Translations under genes and position numbers: made by a program | Part shown: positions 1-4,768 of the stretch, in pieces | How positions within the stretch are numbered: position 1 is the first letter of the stretch | Layout: each line of letters starts with the position of its first letter | The notes under the pieces: model-generated | The model's input: only the letters and a program-made list of their open reading frames with translations | Database searches by the model: none | Told to the model about the DNA's origin: nothing | Assembly: GCA_041674465.1 (NCBI GenBank) | Contig: JBAYVV010000224.1 | Location: 1-5,694 of the forward strand | Source: JACRAR01 sp041674465 | GTDB lineage: Bacteria; Pseudomonadota; Gammaproteobacteria; Burkholderiales; Rhodocyclaceae | DNA length: 5,694 nucleotides | Reading direction: 5' to 3'

Positions 1-449
1 TACCATGTTTCGCATATATAACAAGAACGGGTTAGACCCTGCCTATTCACCGGTAACGGAATTGTCCGTGTGCTCCCAGCCTAAACGAGAGCAGCCCGCT
101 ACGTGCCGTTTTGGCTCAAGCCTATCAGCGCCTTTGGCTTGTCGGAATTGACGATGTTTATCAGCAGTTCACATACGTTGGTCATACCATCCAGCCTAGT
201 GCCCCCACCGCATTGGCGTTCGCAGCGGCAACCTTCCCCTCGCAGGTACGGTCTCGTCCAAAGACTGGGCTACATTGTTCCAGCAGCTTCACACATCGCC
301 GTTGCCAATGATGCATGTGCCGGTAGGCTACTGTTGACGGAACAACAGGTCTCCTTTCTATTAAAATCAACAGATAAGACAATTACATACGCGACTTCAT
401 GTCGCACTTGGGCGTACACCCCCAAGAAGATGCACAACCACAGTGCGTT
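1..449. other. Left flank with no assignable gene
   Basis: I see no gene here that I can support. Open frames exist on both strands, the longest on the plus strand from about 103 to 480. They begin at GTG or TTG without a convincing ribosome binding site, their translations show no domain, signal peptide or membrane pattern that I recognise, and the longest runs into the 3' end of the Met-rich gene on the other strand. The stretch could be the debris of a former gene or an island border. Two short hairpins at its right end are listed separately. Confidence 0.5.
391..426 (-). terminator. Tandem hairpins downstream of the Met-rich gene
   Basis: Two inverted repeats lie just past the stop of the minus-strand gene ending at 450. 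One has CTTGGG/CCCAAG arms (407-426) and the other a perfect GCGAC-TTCAT-GTCGC stem-loop (391-405). Neither is followed by a clear U-tract on the minus strand, so this is at best a weak or Rho-assisted terminator, or a structure that protects the 3' end of the transcript. Confidence 0.35.
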
Positions 450-902
450 TTATTTGCCGGGGATCGGCTCCATTGCCTGATCGTGCTGCATCATCTGCTC
501 AATCATCATCTGCATCATGTCCATGCGGCTTTCCATCATCGCGTGGTGCTTCATCATGTCCTCCTTTTTCATGCCGCCTTTCTTGTCCCCCATCTTCATC
601 ATGCCGTGCTTGGCGCCATCCTTCATCATCGGACCGCCCATGCCGCGCATCGCCTTCATATTGTCTTGCATGGTCTGCATATGCTCCTGCATCAGCGTCC
701 GACGTTCCGTAGGGTCGGTAGTGGCCTGGAGCTTCTCCATCTGTTCCTGCATTTTCTTCATGTTCTCTTGCATCTGGGGCATTTGCTTGTCCATGTCCAT
801 GCTCATAGGCGGCTTGACGGGAGCCGATTGTGCCTGCGCTGATATGATTGGCGCCGACAGGGCGCAGGTAACGATTGCGGCAGCTAGTATTGAGGTTTTC
901 AT
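450..902 (-). CDS. Exported methionine-rich protein, probable periplasmic copper binder
   Basis: A 150-residue protein with a Sec signal peptide: K2, a hydrophobic stretch at about 5-22, and a likely cleavage site after A-Q-A at 24. The mature chain is extremely Met-rich: I count 32 Met in about 126 residues, often as MM or MxM, plus five His (74, 99, 119, 120, 140) and no mature Cys. Residues 38-86 are charged, Gln-rich and probably a coiled coil. Residues 88-130 mix Gly, Lys and MM pairs. Met thioethers bind Cu(I) and Ag(I) in periplasmic copper proteins, so a copper-buffering or chaperone role is inferred from composition and from the copK neighbourhood. I do not recognise a named family. 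An AAAGGA sits about 10 nt before the ATG. It is probably cotranscribed with the small membrane gene 112 bp upstream. Expression control is not evident beyond that. Confidence 0.85.
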   Translation of the reverse strand: MKTSILAAAIVTCALSAPIISAQAQSAPVKPPMSMDMDKQMPQMQENMKKMQEQMEKLQATTDPTERRTLMQEHMQTMQDNMKAMRGMGGPMMKDGAKHGMMKMGDKKGGMKKEDMMKHHAMMESRMDMMQMMIEQMMQHDQAMEPIPGK

Positions 903-974
903 AGGGGTCTTTTCCTTTAAGGTTGAACGTTATGTTTCTGTTACCGGCGCCTACTGGTAGTAGCCAAGGCTTGC

Positions 975-993
975 CGTGTGCAAAAGGCACACG
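975..993 (-). other. Intercistronic hairpin
   Basis: A perfect 7-bp stem (CGTGTGC/GCACACG) with a 5-nt loop lies between the small membrane gene (stop at 1015) and the Met-rich gene (start at 902). Neither orientation is followed by a T-run, so full termination is doubtful. It may instead protect or attenuate the message between the two genes. A second small dyad, CTACTGGTAGTAG, is at 951-963. Confidence 0.4.
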
Positions 994-1014
994 TCGACCC
1001 AACGGCCGCTTACC

Positions 1015-1230
1015 TTACTTCTTTCCGGAGATGAGTGAGATAAGCACCACGCCGAGTAAGGCGACAAGCAAGGTGGGAAGCCACATCCAGCTGACTCCGC
1101 CCATGCTTGCGTTCCCAATCAGCCCACCACTCATCATTGTCCCCGTCGCCATACCGCCGCCGAAGAGCAGCAACAGCAAGGCAACAACGACAAACGCGAT
1201 GACAAGGCCTGTCTTACTAGGGGCATCCAT
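1015..1230 (-). CDS. Small two-helix Gly/Met-rich inner-membrane protein
   Basis: A 71-residue integral membrane peptide. Helix 1 spans about residues 8-23 and is followed by a Gly/Met-rich linker (24-49, Met at 27, 32, 33, 43, 49) containing GGGMATGTMMSGG and the pair W48/W50. Helix 2 is at about 51-67 and the chain ends SGKK. I chose the ATG at 1230 because AAAGGAGT lies 8 nt upstream, whereas the frame's extension to 1338 adds 36 residues of non-hydrophobic, un-protein-like sequence. Small peptides of this look are common in proteobacterial copper islands, but I know of no established function. The Met-rich loop, if periplasmic, could hold Cu(I) or Ag(I). It lies on the same strand as, and upstream of, the exported Met-rich gene, and downstream of a broken DUF2933 copy, so these three probably once formed a unit. 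Confidence 0.8.
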   Translation of the reverse strand: MDAPSKTGLVIAFVVVALLLLLFGGGMATGTMMSGGLIGNASMGGVSWMWLPTLLVALLGVVLISLISGKK

Positions 1231-1250
1231 AATATGAGACTCCTTTGAGT
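1231..1250 (-). promoter_or_regulatory. Strong Shine-Dalgarno that fixes the start of the small membrane gene
   Basis: On the minus strand AAAGGAGT is followed by CTCATATT and then ATG at 1230. This near-ideal ribosome binding site argues for the 71-residue product rather than the longer 107-residue reading that starts at 1338. Confidence 0.8.
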
Positions 1251-1400
1251 GGGCAAAGTCTAAGTTCGAATACACCGTAGAATGGCTAGCGCAATAGCTA
1301 TGATCTGCAACGCCGCTCACCGGTGACGCCGCTGGCAATGGTGCTCATTGCTGGAGTCCTCATACCCAGTTGCGAGACCAACTTTTAGATGCAAACGCTT

Positions 1401-1625
1401 CTACCGTCTGTACGTTATCGCACGAAGATAATTGTTTGCCCGTTGCTCCCCACCACTGGCGGAATTGGCAAGCACCCCCGACGACCGCTGCCATTGCGGT
1501 AACGCGCAAAGGAGACGAGCGCGATGCTCGGTCCATAGATAGAAGGCAGAAACTGCGGCAAGGATCATCCAGGCGATCCTCGCTCGGCATTCGGCGCCAT
1601 CCGTTTCGTGATGTTCATCATGCAT
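1401..1625 (-). pseudogene. Decayed DUF2933 paralogue (frameshifted C-terminal half)
   Basis: From the ATG at 1625 the first 43 codons align without gaps to the intact DUF2933 protein at the right end of the window. By my count 27 of 43 residues are identical, including HEHHET-like, IAW and EHRA elements and the ALP turn. After ALP the match is lost in this frame: the expected second helix and the His-rich tail are replaced by unrelated polar sequence ending at a TAG (1401-1403). The best remaining trace of the second helix is in another frame (ends GACQF against LACPL), which suggests an indel near 1493-1500 plus further drift. GGAG is 9 nt before the ATG, mirroring the intact copy. The first helix survives, so a truncated peptide may still be made. 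It is most likely a relic of a duplicated or second copper cluster. Confidence 0.7.
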
Positions 1626-1754
1626 CTGGGCAAACTCCGCAAGCGCTGTCGATCCACTATCTGCCTCGGACCAGTCAATCGACACAGGTATTGCCTCTCA
1701 TCACACCGAAACGGAAGACGACCGCCAAATTACATTCTTTCACGTGCCACGAAT

Positions 1755-1783
1755 ATTTTATGGGCCACGCCCTCCAGTCATTC
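1755..1783 (-). promoter_or_regulatory. Possible leftward promoter
   Basis: On the minus strand TAAAAT (1760-1755) matches five of six positions of a sigma-70 -10 box, with a poor -35 (GAATGA, 1783-1778) at 17 nt. It would drive the leftward DUF2933 relic, small membrane gene and Met-rich gene. Its distance from the cop box at 1807-1822 differs from that of the two rightward promoters, so coregulation is uncertain. Confidence 0.3.
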
Positions 1784-1806
1784 GGGCATCATGTGCTGAA
1801 AAGACT

Positions 1807-1822
1807 ATTACATAACTGTAAT
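1807..1822 (+). promoter_or_regulatory. cop box: CopR/CusR-type operator upstream of copK
   Basis: ATTACA-TAAC-TGTAAT is a perfect inverted repeat with 6-nt arms. It fits the TNACA-N4-TGTNA pattern known for copper-responsive OmpR-family regulators (CopR, PcoR, CusR). It lies 80 bp before the copK start. A second AACTGTAA at 1836-1843 repeats 1814-1821 exactly 22 bp later, about two helical turns, and could be an additional half-site. The regulator gene itself is not in the window. Confidence 0.75.
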
Positions 1823-1855
1823 CGCGCAGTGGGGAAACTGTAAGCCTCCCCCGCG

Positions 1856-1861
1856 TAGCAT
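1856..1861 (+). promoter_or_regulatory. Candidate -10 box of copK
   Basis: TAGCAT begins 33 nt after the end of the cop box and is 40 nt before the copK ATG. No good -35 precedes it, as expected for an activator-dependent promoter. The same 33-nt gap recurs at the second cop box in this window, which strengthens both calls. Confidence 0.5.
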
Positions 1862-1901
1862 TACTTACGCAGGATCAACTGCTCTTAATTGGAGAAACAA
1901 A

Positions 1902-2186
1902 ATGTTCAAGAAATTTCTGATTGTGGCCGCAATGAGTGCCATCGGCGTTTCGGCCTATGCTTTCGACACCACCGACGTGCAAAAGTCGGTTCAGCTCAAG
2001 GACGGCTCCACCGTGCATATCTTCAAGGATGGGAAGATGGCAATGGAAGACAAACTCGGTCGCACCACGACCATGACGTCGGGCGAGGTCATGGAAGATA
2101 AGAGCGGCCAGAAGACAACCATGCAAGGTAACGAGGCTGCGCGGTTCGATTCTCTCCAACAACAACGCCGTGGCCCCTCCCTATAG
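1902..2186 (+). CDS. copK: CopK-family periplasmic copper-binding protein
   Basis: A 94-residue precursor. The signal peptide is residues 1-20 (KK at 3-4, hydrophobic core, A-Y-A before the cut), giving a mature chain of about 74 residues, as expected for CopK. The body carries the family's recognisable core: LKDGS, VHIFKDGKMAMED, VMED and QGNE. The four Met that bind Cu(I) in Cupriavidus CopK (mature 28, 38, 44, 54) fall here at M48, M58, M64 and M74, and M46 is also kept. The C-terminal tail is Gln/Arg-rich (QQQRRG) and lacks the His-containing end that I recall for the Cupriavidus protein. CopK is a small beta-sheet protein that binds Cu(I) in the periplasm and is strongly induced by copper; its exact task is unsettled. 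GGAGA lies 6 nt before the ATG and a cop box is upstream, so copper induction is likely here. Confidence 0.93.
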   Translation: MFKKFLIVAAMSAIGVSAYAFDTTDVQKSVQLKDGSTVHIFKDGKMAMEDKLGRTTTMTSGEVMEDKSGQKTTMQGNEAARFDSLQQQRRGPSL

Positions 2187-2222
2187 GCACTCCGCAAACC
2201 GGATGTGGAATTCCCCTCTCTT

Positions 2223-2242
2223 GCGGCTCCTTCGGGAGCCGC
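2223..2242 (+). terminator. UUCG-capped hairpin after copK
   Basis: GCGGCTCC-TTCG-GGAGCCGC is a perfect 8-bp GC-rich stem with the extra-stable UUCG tetraloop, 37 nt after the copK stop. There is no T-run after it (GGTTACAT follows). It may be a partial terminator or a 3'-end stabiliser that makes the copK message more abundant than the downstream 94-residue gene. Confidence 0.5.
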
Positions 2243-2275
2243 GGTTACATACTGGAAAGAGAAACGGCCAACCTC

Positions 2276-2560
2276 ATGATCGATCACGAGCTAACAACCG
2301 AGCAATCAGGAGCCTTGGAACACGCGGTCACTGCAGTAATGGGAGTTAAAACCGTTGCTATCGGTGATCGATGCGTACATTTCACCTACGACCTCGTCCA
2401 AATTGCCGATACCAGCCTATCCAAGACGGAGTTGATACGCAAACTTCAGCTAAGTGAAGGGAATCTCGACTGCTATGCCAAGGCATCGGACGGGATATGC
2501 GATCAAGTCGAATGCCTATGGCGTTACGACTGTTTACAAGTGCCGCGTCGCACAAAGTAA
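2276..2560 (+). CDS. Unrecognised 94-residue Cys-containing protein, possibly HMA-like fold
   Basis: I do not recognise this family. There is no signal peptide or membrane helix, so it is probably cytosolic. Residues 8-57 have a pattern reminiscent of the small beta-alpha-beta heavy-metal-associated fold: a helix with ALEHAVTAVMGV, a strand (KTVAIG), a strand (CVHFTYD), then a helix (KTELIRKL). The CxxC metal site that normally precedes the first helix is absent. Instead five Cys occur at 33, 66, 75, 80 and 86, four of them in the C-terminal third with spacings of 8, 4 and 5 residues, which could bind a metal or form disulfides. The ATG has only a distant purine run (GGAAAGAG, 14 nt upstream), so translation may be weak or the start uncertain. 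It follows copK on the same strand after a hairpin and may be reached by readthrough from the copper promoter. A role in copper handling is inferred from position and the Cys only. Confidence 0.6.
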   Translation: MIDHELTTEQSGALEHAVTAVMGVKTVAIGDRCVHFTYDLVQIADTSLSKTELIRKLQLSEGNLDCYAKASDGICDQVECLWRYDCLQVPRRTK

Positions 2561-2615
2561 ATCGTCCACCTGTGGTCCGCTTCGCGTTCTTCTCGTCGCT
2601 ATCCTGACATCATAG

Positions 2616-2630
2616 TGACAGATTTGTAAT
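2616..2630 (+). promoter_or_regulatory. Second cop box, orphaned in front of the truncated ATPase end
   Basis: TGACA-GATT-TGTAAT fits TNACA-N4-TGTNAT, the copper-responsive CopR/CusR operator pattern, and reads best on the plus strand. Today it sits between two converging genes (stop at 2560 and stop at 2669), where no operator is needed. Downstream elements at 2664, 2688 and 2700 indicate that it belonged to a rightward gene that is now gone. Confidence 0.65.
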
Positions 2631-2663
2631 CCAGCGGTCATGACCACGTGAACATTCAGGTTG

Positions 2664-2669
2664 CACAAT
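2664..2669 (+). promoter_or_regulatory. Candidate -10 box of a lost rightward cop gene
   Basis: CACAAT (four of six to TATAAT) begins exactly 33 nt after the cop box ends, the same gap as at copK. ATGACC at 2640-2645 is a weak -35 at 18 nt. It overlaps the stop codon of the truncated ATPase on the other strand. Confidence 0.45.
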
Positions 2670-4768
2670 CAAACACCGAATAGCGCTGAGGAGAAGGTCA
2701 TGCGCTTGACCAGCGTGAGCTGAGCGGTGTTCATCGCGACGTCTGTGCCGGTACCCATGGCGATGCCGACATCGGCCTTCGCCAGTGCTGGCGCATCATT
2801 GATGCCGTCACCCGCCATCGCAACCTTGCGGCCCTCGGCACGCAGCTCGTCCACCATGTCCACTTTGTCTTGCGGCTTGACCTCGCCTCGGAAGTCTTCG
2901 ATGCCCAGTTGGCCCGCCACCGTACGCGCGGTTGCCAGGCCGTCGCCGGTCGCCATGACGACGCGGATGCCTGCAGCCTTGAGGCCCGCCACCGCCTCGG
3001 GTGTGGTCGCTTTGATCGGGTCTGAAACGGCGATCAAACCTGCCAACGTGTTGTCCACGCCCAGCGCCATCACGCTCGCGCCCTCTTTGCGCAGTGCTTC
3101 GGCTTGCCCAGCCAGCGCCTGCGTGGCGATGCCTTCATCCGCCATCAGCTGAGGATTGCCGAGGATCAGGCGCTTGCCACTCACAGTGCCGCGTACGCCA
3201 ATGCCCGAACCGGATTCGAAGGCTTCAGGCTTGTCGAGAGGCAACTGCCTTCTTCTAGCCTCGGCGACAATGGCATGGGCCAGGGAATGCTCGCTGCCTT
3301 GATCGAGACTTGCGGCAAGGCGAAGCACTTCGTCCTCGTTCCTTCCCTCGACTGCAACGATTTGCTGGAAGGCGGGCTTGCCCTCGGTGAGCGTGCCCGT
3401 CTTATCGACGATCAAAGTATCCACGGTGCGCAGTTGCTCGATCGCGGCGGCGTCGCGAAATAACACGCCCACGCTCGCCGCCTTGCCCGTGGCAACCATG
3501 ATCGACATAGGTGTCGCCAGACCCAGGGCGCAAGGACAAGCGATGATTAAGACAGACACGGCATTGATCAGACCATAGACCCAACTCGGCTCGGGACCGA
3601 CAAAGCCCCATACGAAGAAAGTGACTAACGCTATTGCCATCACTGCAAGGACGAAATATCCGGCAACCACATCCGCCAAGCGCTGCATCGGTGCGCGTGA
3701 ACGCTGGGCCAGAGCGACCATCTGTACGATCTGTGCGAGCACCGTGGCGCTGCCGATCTTCTCCGCTTGCATCACCAAGCTGCCATTGGCATTGATCGTC
3801 GCACCGATCACTTTGTCGCCCGGGTGCTTGGTGACCGGCAGCGGTTCGCCAGTAAGCATCGACTCATCCACCGCACTCTCGCCTTCAACGACGAGGCCAT
3901 CGACCGGCACCTTTTCGCCCGGCCTTACCCGCAATCGATCGCCGACATGCACGTGAGCTAGCGGAACGTCCTCTTCAGTGCCGTCGGAGTGGATGCGCCG
4001 GGCTGTTTTCGGCGCGAGTCCCAATAGCGATTTGATCGCTGCCGAGGTTTGCGAGCGGGCGCGCAATTCGAAGATCTGGCCCAGCAAGGTGAGCGAGATG
4101 ATCGCGGCAGCCGCCTCAAAATAGACGCCGACGCGGCCATGCTCAACAAACGAAGCGGGAAACACTTCCGGCGCCAGCGTTGCGACGAGGCTGTAGAGAT
4201 ACGCGGCGGCGGTGCCCGAACCGATCAGAGTCCACATGTTGGGGCTGCGCGTGGCGACCGATCGGACGCCACGTACGAAGAAGGGCCAACCGGCCCAGAC
4301 AATGACAGGGGTAGAAAGAATCAACTCGATCCAGTTCTGCGTTTGTGGCGTCCCTAGGCTAAAGCGATGGCTAGCCATGGCTAGGGCCGTGACGATAACG
4401 GTCAAGGGAAGCGTCCACCAAAAGCGGCGGCGGAAATCGGTAAGTTCCGGGGAACCCTCGTCGTCCAGCGTGGGAAGCAATGGTTCCAGCGCCATGCCGC
4501 ATTTGGGGCAGTTGCCAGGTTTCGATTGGCGGATCCCGGGATGCATCGGGCACGTGTAGACGGTTCCCATATCGGCTGGCTCGGCCGCCGGTGCCGGATG
4601 CAAGTAGCGCTCGGGCTTCTGGTCGAACTTTGCCTTGCACTTGGCGCTGCAGAATGCGTAATGCTTGCCCTGGTAGTCGGAGCCGATATTCTTGCCGGGC
4701 GCGACAGTCATGCCGCAGACGGGATCGCGCTCGTCATTCGTCACTGCATCGGCTGCGACTCTATTCAT
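2669..4768 (-). CDS. Copper-translocating P1B-type ATPase, C-terminally truncated
   Basis: Inner-membrane pump expected to export Cu(I) from the cytosol by ATP hydrolysis. In order: YHS-type metal domain (about 15-55; C18, C40, C44), heavy-metal-binding domain (71-96; CPMH at 73-76, CPKC at 87-90), four helices (about 116-234), actuator TGE at 306-308, helix 5, helix 6 with CPC at 411-413, phosphorylation DKTGT at 455-459, SEHS at 492-495, TGD at 607-609 and hinge GDGIND at 653-658. The usual HP pair is H494-S495 here. The chain stops at 699, straight after the conserved VGIAMGTGTDVAM and TLVK, so helices 7 and 8 (about 70-80 residues, holding the YN and MxxSS ligands) are missing. The last ten residues are antisense to a putative promoter and start site. 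Pumping is therefore doubtful. AAGGA precedes the start, which overlaps the upstream stop by 4 bp (ATGA). Confidence 0.93.
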   Translation of the reverse strand: MNRVAADAVTNDERDPVCGMTVAPGKNIGSDYQGKHYAFCSAKCKAKFDQKPERYLHPAPAAEPADMGTVYTCPMHPGIRQSKPGNCPKCGMALEPLLPTLDDEGSPELTDFRRRFWWTLPLTVIVTALAMASHRFSLGTPQTQNWIELILSTPVIVWAGWPFFVRGVRSVATRSPNMWTLIGSGTAAAYLYSLVATLAPEVFPASFVEHGRVGVYFEAAAAIISLTLLGQIFELRARSQTSAAIKSLLGLAPKTARRIHSDGTEEDVPLAHVHVGDRLRVRPGEKVPVDGLVVEGESAVDESMLTGEPLPVTKHPGDKVIGATINANGSLVMQAEKIGSATVLAQIVQMVALAQRSRAPMQRLADVVAGYFVLAVMAIALVTFFVWGFVGPEPSWVYGLINAVSVLIIACPCALGLATPMSIMVATGKAASVGVLFRDAAAIEQLRTVDTLIVDKTGTLTEGKPAFQQIVAVEGRNEDEVLRLAASLDQGSEHSLAHAIVAEARRRQLPLDKPEAFESGSGIGVRGTVSGKRLILGNPQLMADEGIATQALAGQAEALRKEGASVMALGVDNTLAGLIAVSDPIKATTPEAVAGLKAAGIRVVMATGDGLATARTVAGQLGIEDFRGEVKPQDKVDMVDELRAEGRKVAMAGDGINDAPALAKADVGIAMGTGTDVAMNTAQLTLVKRMTFSSALFGV
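2688..2723 (+). pseudogene. 5' remnant (RBS and first codons) of a deleted cop-box gene
   Basis: GAGGAG (2688-2693), a 6-nt spacer and ATG at 2700 form a textbook translation start, about 24 nt after the expected transcription start of the orphan promoter. The frame reads only seven codons (MRLTSVS) to a TGA, because from about 2703-2705 onward the DNA is the reverse complement of conserved ATPase coding sequence. The lost gene cannot be named from one or two codons. In other copper islands such promoters often serve copA/copB-type multicopper oxidase operons, so that is a guess. If the interpretation is wrong, this would be a chance antisense RBS within the ATPase end. Confidence 0.45.

Noticed and set aside
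231..247. ACCT...AGGT dyad resembling a CueR (MerR-family) operator
   Set aside because: Arms are only 4 nt, the spacing is wrong for a MerR-type site, and no promoter or gene is placed to use it.
103..480. Plus-strand open frame of 125 residues
   Set aside because: GTG start without an RBS, no recognisable domain, and it overlaps the 3' end of the Met-rich gene on the other strand.
399..842. Plus-strand frame encoding a strikingly His-rich 147-residue protein
   Set aside because: It is the antisense of the Met-rich gene: ATG codons read backwards as CAT (His). The opposite frame has a signal peptide and an RBS, so that one is real.
1317..1326. TCACCGGTGA palindrome upstream of the small membrane gene
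   Set aside because: A 10-bp GC-rich palindrome can occur by chance. It has no match to an operator that I know and no promoter alignment.
1231..1338. Upstream extension of the small membrane protein to 107 residues
   Set aside because: The added 36 residues look like non-coding sequence, and a near-ideal RBS points to the ATG at 1230.
1728..1742. TTACATTCTTTCAC as a third cop box
   Set aside because: Only the left half matches; the right arm lacks TGT.
2669..2701. MTFSS near the ATPase end looks like the MxFSS of helix 8, suggesting an in-frame internal deletion
   Set aside because: Similarity stops after five residues, no helix follows, and the same bases are better explained as the antisense of GAGGAGAAGGTCATG in a rightward gene start. 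It cannot be fully excluded without relatives.
4367..4384. ATGGCTAG direct repeat and a 14-bp palindrome containing CTAG
   Set aside because: It lies inside the coding sequence for helix 1 of the ATPase (around residues 129-134), where codon constraint can explain it, and there is no adjacent element that would use it.
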